From NCBI RefSeq assembly GCF_003863355.1, contig NZ_QQWG01000020.1, positions 21,089 to 85,088 on the forward strand: a stretch of DNA of 64,000 nucleotides. The letters run 5' to 3'. Below, one piece after another: positions 18,686 to 27,700 of this stretch (position 1 is the first letter of the stretch; each line of letters opens with the position of its first letter). The position numbers and the translations under genes are program-made. The stretch comes from Ancylomarina euxina. Lineage in GTDB: Bacteria; Bacteroidota; Bacteroidia; Bacteroidales; Marinifilaceae. The notes beneath the pieces are model-generated. The model worked only from the letters and a program-made list of their open reading frames with translations, searched no databases and was not told where the DNA came from.

Positions 18686-20161
18686 ATGAGCAATTTGGAA
18701 AATCATTTCAAAAAGTTCCGAAAGAATACGGTGGGAAATGAAGCCCGATTTTATTCTCCTTTTGGTAAGCAAACTATCGTTTACGGCGATTGGATTGCAA
18801 GCGGACGTTTATATAAGCCTTTAGAGAAAAGAATGCTTAAAGACTTTGGTCCTTATGTCGCAAATACGCATACAGAGACAAATGTTACTGGTACTTTAAT
18901 GACCAAAAGTTATCATAAAGCTCAGAATATAATTAAGAAGCATTGTAATGCTGGCCCTAATGATGTGTTGATGCATGCAGGTTACGGGATGACTGCTGTT
19001 GTTGTGAAATTACAACGTATTTTAGGATTAAAGGGTTGCGGTCCTATGAATTCTAAAGTTTGTCTTAAGGATAGGGAGAAGCCGGTTGTATTCATTACTC
19101 ATATGGAGCACCATTCAAACCAAACATCATGGTACGAAACGAATGTTGATGTTGTGGTTGTACCTCCAGGAGAAGGCCTTACCGTTGATTTGAATGAGTT
19201 GGAAAAGCAACTTGAAAAATATGCTGATCGTAAGATCAAGATTGGTTCATTTAGTGCATGTTCAAACGTAACAGGAATTATCACCCCATATCACCAGATG
19301 GCTAAGATGATGCATAAGCATGGAGGGATTTGTTTTGTTGATTTTGCTGCTTCTGCTCCTTATGTTGATATCGATATGCATCCTGAAGATGAGGAATGTA
19401 AATTAGATGGTATTTTCTTTTCGCCACACAAATTCCTTGGTGGCCCAGGTTCTTCAGGTGTTATGATTTTCGATTCAGCTCTTTACGATCCTGCGTCAGC
19501 TCCTGATCATCCTGGTGGAGGAACTGTAGACTGGACTAACCCATGGGGAGAGTACAAGTTCGTAAATAGTATTGAGGCACGTGAAGATGGTGGAACTCCA
19601 GGTTTCCTTCAATCTATAAGAACCGCTTTGGCTATTGATGTAAAAAATCAGATGGGAACTGATAAGATGGAAGCTCGTGAAGAAGAGTTACTTGATCTTT
19701 CTTTTAAATTAATGCGCGAGATTGATGATGTCATGATTCTTGCTGATGATGGCCAGAAGCGTATTGGTGTTATGTCCTTCTATATTGAGTATATTCACTT
19801 TAACCTGCTAGTGAAGTTGTTGAATGACCATTTCGGAATTCAGGTTCGTGGAGGTTGTGCTTGTGCGGGTACTTATGGTCACTATATGCTTGATGTAACT
19901 CAAGAGAAATCACAGTCAATTACATGTGAAATTTCTGCTGGCGACTTAACTCACAAGCCGGGATGGGTACGTTGGTCATTACACCCAACGACGACTAATA
20001 AAGAGGTTATTTACTTTGTGGAGTCTATCAAAAAAATCATTGCTAACTTTGATGAGTGGAAGAAAGACTATGAGTACAGTAGTAAAACGAATGAATTTAC
20101 ATACGCTGGTCCTAATAAGGTTAAGAAAGAAGTTAGTATCGATAAATTATTCAAGCTTTAG
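18686..20161 (+). CDS. Class V aminotransferase / cysteine desulfurase-fold PLP enzyme
   Basis: This 491-residue cytoplasmic PLP enzyme is of fold type I, class V (NifS/SufS/selenocysteine-lyase relatives). The PLP aspartate lies in CFVDFAASAPYVDID (D219 region), the Schiff-base lysine in FFSPHKFLGG (K249), and TGYG-like phosphate contacts in MHAGYGMTAVV. A GGCACAG stretch near residue 395 lies about where cysteine desulfurases carry their catalytic Cys. The protein is about 80-100 residues longer than SufS. No iron-sulfur assembly genes are adjacent, so cysteine desulfurase activity is possible but not shown; another lyase or aminotransferase substrate is equally open. It is monocistronic, with a long 5' region. 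Confidence 0.82.
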   Translation: MSNLENHFKKFRKNTVGNEARFYSPFGKQTIVYGDWIASGRLYKPLEKRMLKDFGPYVANTHTETNVTGTLMTKSYHKAQNIIKKHCNAGPNDVLMHAGYGMTAVVVKLQRILGLKGCGPMNSKVCLKDREKPVVFITHMEHHSNQTSWYETNVDVVVVPPGEGLTVDLNELEKQLEKYADRKIKIGSFSACSNVTGIITPYHQMAKMMHKHGGICFVDFAASAPYVDIDMHPEDEECKLDGIFFSPHKFLGGPGSSGVMIFDSALYDPASAPDHPGGGTVDWTNPWGEYKFVNSIEAREDGGTPGFLQSIRTALAIDVKNQMGTDKMEAREEELLDLSFKLMREIDDVMILADDGQKRIGVMSFYIEYIHFNLLVKLLNDHFGIQVRGGCACAGTYGHYMLDVTQEKSQSITCEISAGDLTHKPGWVRWSLHPTTTNKEVIYFVESIKKIIANFDEWKKDYEYSSKTNEFTYAGPNKVKKEVSIDKLFKL

Positions 20162-20447
20162 TAGCTGATTATCTTCGATAATAATTAGACTTAAAATTAA
20201 TTGCGTCCTAAACGTTTTTGAAAGATAGTTTTAATTCACTTTTTTAATGAAGAATATAGGTGATTATAACTTGGAGGGGGTATTGTTTGACTTTTGTGTA
20301 TACTGGCATCTATTTTAAATAGCTTTTGTTTTAGCTCTAAGCTTTAGTAAGACCGGGAAGCTGAGAACTTGTTCGAAGATCACCCGGCCGCACTTAAGTA
20401 TGAGATAATTAAAGAACTTATTTAAAAAGTAGCCTTGAATTTCTTTG

Positions 20448-20479
20448 CTTCGTTTCTTGTTTCAAGACAAGAAATGAAG
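20448..20479. repeat. Hairpin within a probable dispersed intergenic repeat
   Basis: The arms CTTCGTTTCTTGT (20448-20460) and ACAAGAAATGAAG (20467-20479) pair over 13 positions with one G-T wobble, around the loop TTCAAG. The surrounding patch is more GC-rich than its neighbours. Whether it recurs elsewhere in the genome cannot be tested here. Confidence 0.5.
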
Positions 20480-20540
20480 TCGGGTTTGGGCGGAGAGCCC
20501 AATTAATAAATTTATTTAGGACAACATTGACTTAAAATAT

Positions 20541-20580
20541 AAACTCTTCTTATTGCATTGCAATAGGGAGAGTTTTTTTT
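20541..20580 (+). terminator. Rho-independent terminator
   Basis: AAACTCT pairs with AGAGTTT, and the inner TATTGCA pairs with TGCAATA; the hairpin is followed by TTTTTTTT. It is well formed for plus-strand transcripts, about 380 bp past the class V aminotransferase gene. It may end that transcript or one from the repeat-like patch. Confidence 0.7.
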
Positions 20581-20666
20581 GTTTTTATATCTTTGATAAA
20601 GTGAGAATGGTGAGGTGTTGAATATAGTCTCACATATGGAATAAATATTTACAAAATAGAATTGAT

Positions 20667-21578
20667 TTGTACGATATAATAGGAGATATACATGGCGAGT
20701 TTGATAGTTTGGTAGAAATGCTTCAAACTTTAGGCTATAAGAAGGAGGCTGGCTTTTATGCACATCCTGAAAGGAAAGCCGTTTTTGTGGGAGATTTCGT
20801 TGATAGGGGATTCCGAGTGATCGATAGTCTTTGTTTGATAAAAAATATGGTAGATCATGGTTCAGCTTTTGCTATTGTTGGCAACCATGAACTCAATGTT
20901 TTGGCTTATTATACAAAAGATGATGAGGGGAATTCTTTACGCGAACATAGCTTGAAAAATAAGGCTCAAATTAGAAGAACTTATCTAGAATTTCAGGCTA
21001 ATAAAGAGGCCAAGAAAATTTATTTGAAATGGTTAAGATCCTTGCCTTTATTTTTGGAATTTGATGGCTTTAGAGTCATTCATGCTTGTTGGGATCAAGA
21101 AGCTGTCGACTTAATTAAGACGAAACATCCTGATAATAGGCTTAATAAGAAGTTCCTTCGAAAAATATATACGACTAAAGGAAAGTTGTACGATGCTTGT
21201 ATGCTTATACTTAAGGGAAGAGAGTTTGCTTTACCCAACGATTTGGTTATAAAGGATAGTTATGGTATTAAACGCAATATGTTTCGAATAAAATGGTGGA
21301 ATAAAATGGAAGGGGAGAGCTTTAGCTCTTTGGCTTTTGGGAATAGATTTAGATTACCTAATTATACGATTCCTCTTGAATTATGCGAGAATATCCCTCC
21401 CTATTCGGAGCAAGAGTTACCTGTGTTTTTTGGGCATTATTGTTTAAATGGACAAGCAGGCGTTGTTCGAGATAATCTATGTTGTGTAGATGCTTGTGTT
21501 GCCAATGGAGGGCATTTAATTGCATACCGATGGGATGGGAATACTAAATTAAAGCAAGAGAATATAGTAGAAGTGTAA
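20667..21578 (+). CDS. Calcineurin-like metallophosphoesterase (PrpE/ApaH-like)
   Basis: This 303-residue cytoplasmic protein has the metallophosphatase signature in order: GDIHGE (about 6-11), VGDFVDRG (about 41-48) and GNHELN (about 77-82). These form the two-metal site of PPP-type phosphatases, including symmetric Ap4A hydrolases and Ser/Thr phosphatases. The frame has no ATG at the right place; a TTG at 20667 directly before YDIIGDIHG is the likely start. Length is slightly above ApaH/PrpE, with an extra C-terminal region. It is monocistronic and convergent with the DUF3570 operon through a shared hairpin. The in vivo substrate is not evident. Confidence 0.85.
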   Translation: MYDIIGDIHGEFDSLVEMLQTLGYKKEAGFYAHPERKAVFVGDFVDRGFRVIDSLCLIKNMVDHGSAFAIVGNHELNVLAYYTKDDEGNSLREHSLKNKAQIRRTYLEFQANKEAKKIYLKWLRSLPLFLEFDGFRVIHACWDQEAVDLIKTKHPDNRLNKKFLRKIYTTKGKLYDACMLILKGREFALPNDLVIKDSYGIKRNMFRIKWWNKMEGESFSSLAFGNRFRLPNYTIPLELCENIPPYSEQELPVFFGHYCLNGQAGVVRDNLCCVDACVANGGHLIAYRWDGNTKLKQENIVEV

Positions 21579-21604
21579 AGAGTTAACTAAATAACTCTTT
21601 ACAC
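21573..21604. terminator. Terminator hairpin between convergent genes
   Basis: A perfect 13-bp stem GTGTAAAGAGTTA / TAACTCTTTACAC surrounds a 6-base loop and includes the stop codon of the metallophosphoesterase gene. On the plus strand it is followed by TATTCTTTTTT. Only the plus-strand side has the T-run, but the hairpin could protect both mRNA ends. Confidence 0.7.
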
Positions 21605-21613
21605 TATTCTTTT

Positions 21614-22912
21614 TTAGAAGGTAAAAGCAAAATCGAGACTAAGTAGCCAGGCATTTAAACCGTCACTTCTATCATAGTAGGCAGTTCTTAAACCAATACT
21701 TTTGAGCTGTGCCTGCTTGTTTTTTCTGAATGGAGATTTAAAGTTTCCAACTCCCATTATAGGAGAGTATTGCAAGCCCAAACCTATCTTAGTACTACTC
21801 AAATCTGATAAATCGTAGTCTGAAGTATAAAATTGAGTTTCTTTTGCATCCACCATTGCTTTACTCACCTGACCAAATTCGTAGAAATTATCAGCAGCCG
21901 TTTGAGTGTGATACCTGAAAAATGGAGAGGCAATTAAACTAGGCGAAACTTGCATAGGCAGTTCTATACTTGCAGTATGTGCCGTAATCCCCCAACTATC
22001 CGTATAATAACGATAGAAGGTTCTTACTCGCATGAAATCGTTAAAATAATAATTCCATCGCATTGAAATTGGAATTTTCAGTCGATTATCTTCCAGTTTT
22101 TCAACAAAGCTAAGACTTCTTAAGATATCATCAGATTGCCCAATGGCATCGTCAAAAAAGACCCGATGGAATGGTGTGCTAAGAAGACCAGACTGCGATA
22201 CAACTTCCAAGGAGAACAAGGCTTGAAGGCGTTTGTTAATCACCTGTGAGTACGATAAGCCCAACTTCATAGTTGATCGTTTGTCATCCTTTAAGTTTGC
22301 TTTCGAAGTGCCTCTGATTTCATAAGGATAAAGTAGCTTCCATGTATCACTCATGTAAAGGGCATCAAGGCTTAATGATCGGTTTTTATCTGTTGAATTT
22401 AGTGTATAAGAGCCTCCAAAATTGAATGATGTTACATCAAATTCCTTTGAAAAACCAGCCATGATACTATATGTATCACCAGATTTCAGGAGGTTTCGAT
22501 TATATGCAGCATTAATGTGAGACCGAATATCTTTACCTGATGCTCCAGATTTATTACCATCAAAATAGTCAATATTATCAGTTGAAGCAGATGTATAGAT
22601 ATCGATACCAAAATTAAGATCTAGACTCGATACAGAATCCATTGGAACATGTACTACAAAAGTTGGAGCAATATTCTCTAGTTTTTCAGTTCCACGACCG
22701 CCGGTAACAGGTGAGTGGTCACCATCTTGTTCGTAATAATTAAATAAGAAATTGACCTCAGTATCTTTGAAATCAGTCTCTGATTTTGTCACCTTTTTAC
22801 GCTTCTCATTTTGTTTGTCATCAATACTGTTTTTATCAGTTTGAGCCATTAGGGTATAAGACCCGGCTAAAATTGTAGCGAGTAATATTATTTTTCTTAG
22901 TTGCATCCACAA
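21614..22912 (-). CDS. DUF3570 outer-membrane beta-barrel protein
   Basis: This 432-residue protein has a signal peptide (about 1-23, ending LMAQ). A charged linker is followed by many alternating amphipathic strands and a terminal aromatic (FAFTF), which indicates an outer-membrane beta-barrel. The segment with FNYYEQDGDHSPVTGGRGTEKL is what I know as the start of the DUF3570 family. Its function is not established. The gene overlaps the DUF4266 lipoprotein gene by 16 bp and is the last of thioredoxin-ApbE-DUF4266-DUF3570. A second ATG two codons in (MQLRK) is an equally good start. Family placement is fairly secure; a role in export, or in display of a redox-modified partner, is inferred from the neighbours only. 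Confidence 0.85.
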   Translation of the reverse strand: MWMQLRKIILLATILAGSYTLMAQTDKNSIDDKQNEKRKKVTKSETDFKDTEVNFLFNYYEQDGDHSPVTGGRGTEKLENIAPTFVVHVPMDSVSSLDLNFGIDIYTSASTDNIDYFDGNKSGASGKDIRSHINAAYNRNLLKSGDTYSIMAGFSKEFDVTSFNFGGSYTLNSTDKNRSLSLDALYMSDTWKLLYPYEIRGTSKANLKDDKRSTMKLGLSYSQVINKRLQALFSLEVVSQSGLLSTPFHRVFFDDAIGQSDDILRSLSFVEKLEDNRLKIPISMRWNYYFNDFMRVRTFYRYYTDSWGITAHTASIELPMQVSPSLIASPFFRYHTQTAADNFYEFGQVSKAMVDAKETQFYTSDYDLSDLSSTKIGLGLQYSPIMGVGNFKSPFRKNKQAQLKSIGLRTAYYDRSDGLNAWLLSLDFAFTF

Positions 22913-23136
22913 CCTCCTCCTGATTTTCCGCCATTAGCACCAGCAGCACCTTCACGGTATGATTGAAAATTTGATTCGTATTTTTCGAGTTTTTTAGCTT
23001 GTAGGGCCATTTCTCTGTCGTTAAGGTTTGCTTTTTGGTAGGCTGCAACAGACATACATGAGTTGAGACCAAACAATAAGCATAAACCACCAAGCAAGAG
23101 CTTGATTTTATTCTTATTTCGCATGTTGATTTCCAA
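22897..23136 (-). CDS. DUF4266 small lipoprotein with C-terminal CGCN motif
   Basis: This 79-residue protein has a lipobox LNSC (Cys about 27, or 23 from the second Met) and leaves a mature peptide of only about 53 residues. That peptide starts MSVAAYQKANLNDREMALQ and ends in a glycine-rich tail, GGKSGGGCGCN. The paired Cys at the extreme C-terminus is the hallmark of DUF4266 as I recall it. The tail could bind metal, form a disulfide, or be a modification site. It overlaps the ApbE gene upstream by 23 bp and the DUF3570 gene downstream by 16 bp, a sign of tight translational coupling. No function is established for the family. Confidence 0.85.
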   Translation of the reverse strand: MEINMRNKNKIKLLLGGLCLLFGLNSCMSVAAYQKANLNDREMALQAKKLEKYESNFQSYREGAAGANGGKSGGGCGCN

Positions 23137-24157
23137 TTTTAATTTGGTATTTGTGATTAGTTATCGGTTTCTGTATGTAATCTAGATGTAAGTTTTTTGA
23201 TGTGAAAAGTTCTTGTTTATTAGTTATCAGAAGGCATTCTATCCCCTTAAGTTGATTGATTAGTTCAAGTCCTTTTTCTTTACCTAAAACAAAAACTGAG
23301 GTCGCCAGAGCATCGGCTAATTCAGCATTGGGGCAAATGATACTCACACTAATCAGTCCTTTCACGGGATAGCCTGTTCTAGGATCGATAATATGAGAGT
23401 AGGTTTGACCATTTATTCTAACAAATTTTTCGTAGTTGCCTGAGGTAACTACAGCGGTCTCATTAATGTTGAGCCAGGAAAAAATCTTGTTTTTTTGTTT
23501 TGGATTCACGATGCCAATTTTCCAGTCTTTACCACCTTCATCTTTTCCCCAGCTGATTAAATCTCCAGAAGCATTAACCAAAGCTCCCTGTAGATTCATC
23601 TTTGACATGATATCAAGAGCTTTGTTGGCAGCATAACCTTTCCCAATGGCTCCAAAACCAATTTTCATTCCTTTTTTCTTGAGAAAAACTGTTCTTTTTT
23701 CAGGATTAAGGATGATATTTTTGTAATTGATTTTTGCTACTGATGCTGCAACAGCACTTGAATCAGGTAGTTCTTTCATCTGTCCATCAAAACGCCAAAT
23801 TTTATCAAGTGAGGCGTAGCTAATGTCGAACGCACCATGCGTTAGTTCTGAAATTTTAATTGAACGACGAATTAAGTTGAATAATTCCTGATCAACAAGC
23901 ACAGGTTTTATACCTGCATTTCGTATGATCTCCGAGGTTTGAGAATTTGGATCCCATGAGGAGATTAATTTCTCAATTCGTTTAATTTCAGAGATACCTG
24001 CTTCAATAGCCTTTTGTGCTTTTTCCTGATAAGGACTAACTGCTGTGATGTCAAACCTGGATCCCATTAAAAGAAGTACCTTAGTGTGAGATTCTTCTTG
24101 ACCAAAGGAATTTAGGGCGAAAATAAGAAACAATAATGTTGTAATATTTCGGATCAT
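23114..24157 (-). CDS. apbE: FAD:protein FMN transferase (ApbE family), exported
   Basis: This 347-residue enzyme has an N-terminal signal (about 1-19). ApbE proteins split FAD and attach FMN covalently to a Thr or Ser of target proteins outside the cytoplasm, using magnesium. The motifs GAIGKGYA (169-176), ASGDL (196-200), SHIIDPRTGYP (254-264) and ADALAT (281-286) are intact, so the enzyme should be active. No classic FMN-acceptor protein (NqrB/C, RnfG or FMN-binding domain) is encoded in the window. The partner may be one of the adjacent DUF4266/DUF3570 proteins or lie elsewhere. It follows the thioredoxin gene by 4 bp and overlaps the DUF4266 gene. Confidence 0.92.
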   Translation of the reverse strand: MIRNITTLLFLIFALNSFGQEESHTKVLLLMGSRFDITAVSPYQEKAQKAIEAGISEIKRIEKLISSWDPNSQTSEIIRNAGIKPVLVDQELFNLIRRSIKISELTHGAFDISYASLDKIWRFDGQMKELPDSSAVAASVAKINYKNIILNPEKRTVFLKKKGMKIGFGAIGKGYAANKALDIMSKMNLQGALVNASGDLISWGKDEGGKDWKIGIVNPKQKNKIFSWLNINETAVVTSGNYEKFVRINGQTYSHIIDPRTGYPVKGLISVSIICPNAELADALATSVFVLGKEKGLELINQLKGIECLLITNKQELFTSKNLHLDYIQKPITNHKYQIKIGNQHAK

Positions 24158-24161
24158 ATGA

Positions 24162-24602
24162 TTACTGAATCAAGCTTTTAATGTGATCTACATACTGACT
24201 TGGACTCAAGTTTTTATAGCCGGTTTTCGCAACAATATTCATGTCTGAATCCAGAATGATAATGGTGGGGAATTGTCCTTCTTTATTATATTTTTCAGCC
24301 AACTTTTCATTGCACTGAGTCTGTTCTTCGTTCAATCTGTTTTTTTTCTTTCGAGGAAAATCAATATCAATCATAACCAGATTGTTATTTGCAAATGATG
24401 CAAATTCTTCTGTGTTTATAATGGATCGTTTTAGAACCATACATGATCGACACCAGTCAGAACCAGAGAAGTTCATGAAAATGAGTTTATTTTGCTCTTT
24501 GGCTATTTGTGCGGCTTTTTCAAGTTGGTTAACCTGAGAGAATCCATTCGAAAAGCTAGCTAATATTATAAAAATGCCAAGTGTAAATATTTTATAGTTC
24601 AT
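24162..24602 (-). CDS. Exported thioredoxin-like protein
   Basis: I choose the ATG at 24602, which gives 146 residues and begins with a clean signal peptide (about 1-22, ending GFSQ). A longer in-frame reading from 24725 adds 41 residues without signal character. The mature protein is a thioredoxin fold with the redox motif WCRSC (C51, C54), unlike the WCGPC of thioredoxin and closer to DsbD-gamma/Thioredoxin_7-type domains, and a cis-proline region GQFPTIIILD. It probably handles disulfides or delivers electrons in the periplasm. It is the first gene of the unit with ApbE, DUF4266 and DUF3570. The CGC tail of DUF4266 is a conceivable substrate (inference). Confidence 0.85.
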   Translation of the reverse strand: MNYKIFTLGIFIILASFSNGFSQVNQLEKAAQIAKEQNKLIFMNFSGSDWCRSCMVLKRSIINTEEFASFANNNLVMIDIDFPRKKKNRLNEEQTQCNEKLAEKYNKEGQFPTIIILDSDMNIVAKTGYKNLSPSQYVDHIKSLIQ

Positions 24603-24736
24603 AAGTTCTTGTTCAAAATGTTGAAATAAATTACGTTCAAATATAATATTTAAATATCTAGATAAGTTGTTAAAAATATAAATATTTTCAGATCTTATTG
24701 TGTTTAAAAAGAGTTTTCTATTCAATTAGATAAAAA

Positions 24737-24769
24737 AAATCCCCACTTAATTTATTTAAGTGAGGATTT
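24737..24769 (-). terminator. Terminator of the T9SS amylase gene
   Basis: The arms 24737-24750 and 24756-24769 pair with one mismatch. The minus-strand transcript then continues into a run of eight U. The hairpin follows the stop of the GH13 gene and closes the leftward SusC-to-amylase unit. Confidence 0.75.
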
Positions 24770-24787
24770 CTAATTTGTGAATAATAA

Positions 24788-27700
24788 TTACTGCTTTATT
24801 ATTTTTCTCGTTAATTGATCGCCATCATAAAGATCAAAAACAAGGATATAAATGCCTTGACTCAAGAAACTAAGATCTATAATTTCGTTACTGTCAGGGT
24901 TTTGCTTATAAAGGATTATTTTTCCAGTAAGACTATAAAGATTGATACGCTTCACTTGTTTTAAATTATCCAAGTGCAATAAATCTTTGACAGGGTTAGG
25001 GTATAAGATCAATTCTTCATCTAAAACATCTTCTATGCCTGTTGAATAGTCTATTGGTTGAGAATAAGCGGAATAGACTTTGTTGCCAGTAAGTAGTTCT
25101 CCGCTAGTAGCAACAGGCGTTACAGAGAAACGTAAATAACGACCCACATTCTGACGAGAAATCGTGTATTCAAGTGTATTAGCTCCCGTAATAGCTGTTT
25201 CGTTTGTTCCGGATTGATCATCTGCAAGATACCATTGGAGAATTGAATTGCCTTCAGTATCTCCATTAAAATCAACATATGAGTAGGTTGCTTTTATCAC
25301 GCCATCTTGTTCAAAAACACCATTCATGGCTAAATTATTTGCGTCTGGGGCAGTTGGAATTATGGGCTTATCCAATTGTTTAGTGGTATATATATGATAT
25401 TCTCCAGCGGCCAAATTTACATTCATGCTAATATCGCTCACCGAAATTTCATTTCCACTAAAATAATCGAACCATGTTCCTGTTTTACTGAAGTTAGGCG
25501 TGATTGACCCGGATTTCACATCAAAATTAGCAATCACACGAATATCCATATTGGTATGATTAATTTCAACACGTTTAAGAGCCCCTGAGACATTTAAATT
25601 ATAATTCTCTGAAGAGAATGCGGGCTCCTGAGTTTTCAGTTTTATAAGAGCTGAAAAGACTTGATATAAATGTTTACGATCGGGATTAGTTTGGTAATCC
25701 CATCTGATTGGTTTTTTGCCAACACGTCCATTTTCATCTATTGAGTAATCGTAACCCAACTCGCCAAATTGCCAGATCATTTTAGGACCTGGTGTTGCAA
25801 AGAAAATAGCTCCAGCTGTTTCGATTCTTGAAAGGGCAGTATTTAAATCTTTGACATTGTAATCACCATTTGAATTACCATATTGAAGGTTTTTATACAT
25901 CAAACGTTCTTCATCATGGCTTTCCATATATGAGATCAGTCTTGGTGCTGTCCATTCGCGATTTTTCCACGATGTCCAGCTTAAGTCTGACTTTCCACTC
26001 TCGTTATATCCCATTGTGGCTTCACTGTAATTACCATTGGCATTTCCCCAAAGGTTTATGCCATACGCAGCTAACTCTTTTTCTTCGTAATTATCAGCTA
26101 GATGTTCGAAACTGATAAAGGCTTTATCGTTTTCCGCCCAAATTTGATCAGCCATGCGTTTGAGTAATCGAATACGATCAGCATCATATTTGCTCCCCCA
26201 AATATCATCTGAAATTGTGTGCGGTGTGTTGGAAAAACCTTTAGTAAAATCGAAACGGTAACCATCTATATGATATTCTTCTATCCAATAGGCATTGATT
26301 CTATCGACCAATTTTTGTGTGACGGCACTTTCGTGATTGAAATCTGCACCCCAGTGTGCATCCGGGTTTTCAAAATTGTGATTAACATTGTACCATGGAT
26401 TTTCGGCTGATGGTTTCCCTCCCTCTGTATACATTCTGAAGAATGGTGATTGCCCGAAAGAGTGATTTAGAACCATGTCCATAATAACAGCAATACCACG
26501 TTTATGACATTCGTTGATAAAGGTTTTGTAGTCATTTTTAGTGCCATATGCTTTATCGGGTGCAAAATAAAATGCTGGATTGTACCCCCAGGAGTTATTG
26601 CCTTCAAACTCATTGAATGGCATCAGTTCAATTGCATTAACACCTAAACGTTGAAGATAGTCTAGTGTATCCGTAACGGTTTTGATGTTTCCAGCTTCGG
26701 TAAAATCTCGAATAAGTAATTCGTAAATGACAAGGTCATCATGATCGGGCATGGTGAAGCCTGTATCATCCCAAGTAAAGTTAGTTTGAGCAGTTTGAAA
26801 GACTGATGCAAATTCGCTTGTTTTATCAGTAGGATAAGCGATTAAGTTTGGATAAGTTGCATCAGAGATATATTGGTCGTTCCATGGATCGAGTAATTTA
26901 TCTGCATAAGGATCTGCAATCTTAATTTTTCCATCAATTAAGTATTGGAAAATATATTCTTGCCCAGGAGTCAGATTATCAATTGTTAACCAAAAATAGT
27001 CGCCATCTTTATTCATCTGGTAGCTATTGTCTAGTGTCCAATCATTAAAATCACCCAATACAAAAATATACTGCTTATAAGGAGCATAGAGTTGCAGGCT
27101 AACTGAAGTTGTCGAAATATAGTTGATCCCATCAACAAGTCCGGATGGTTTTGTGGCTATGGGGGTGTCTTCACGAAAGATTATATTTACGGTATCTCTG
27201 GCCTCATTGGCACCTTCCGTAGCCACTGCAACAAGCTGATGATTTCCTGCAGCATGCGGGGTATAGGAATAGCTTAATGTTGCTGCGCTTGTTGTGTTTG
27301 TGTTAACACCATCAATTAAGAGTTGCAGGCTTTCACTGTCTGCTGAATTTGCTGTAATCGTAACAGTTTCATCTTTACCAAAAATGGAATTGTTAATTGG
27401 CGAGGTAATGCTTACGTTAAGTCCTTCTTTGCTGATATCTACAAAAATGTCTTTATTATCAATATCTTTACCTTCTTTCGAATTGTCAGCACTTCGGAAG
27501 ACAAAGGCCATCTTCAATATTTCCTCAGCAGCCTGAACACCATAGTATTCACGGATATTTGGAGAGATTTTCAATTCCCATTTGTTGTTGCCCAAGCTTG
27601 TAAGCTTGTATTTTGCACTATTGTCTCCCCAGGTTGGAGTATATTTCCAATCGCTTCCTGAAGTGCTTTTATCAGTAATAACACCAGTGTGAGCATAGAC

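Larger units (their letters stand above)
20162..20666. other. 505-bp intergenic region with repeat-like hairpin and terminator
   Basis: No credible gene is present. From about 20345 to 20510 the base composition changes to a GC-richer patch (ACCGGGAAGCTGAG, CACCCGGCCGC, GGGCGGAGAGCCC). It contains a 13-bp hairpin at 20448-20479. On the minus strand this patch reads FISCLETRNEAKKFKATF then a stop, a pseudo-coding pattern that I associate with dispersed intergenic repeats in this phylum. An intrinsic terminator follows at 20541-20580. Confidence 0.5.

Noticed and set aside
20512..20763. An 83-codon minus-strand frame
   Set aside because: It overlaps the terminator and the start of the metallophosphoesterase gene in antisense and shows no domain.
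24603..24725. A 41-codon N-terminal extension of the thioredoxin-like protein
   Set aside because: The extension lacks signal character, whereas the ATG at 24602 starts a clean signal peptide.
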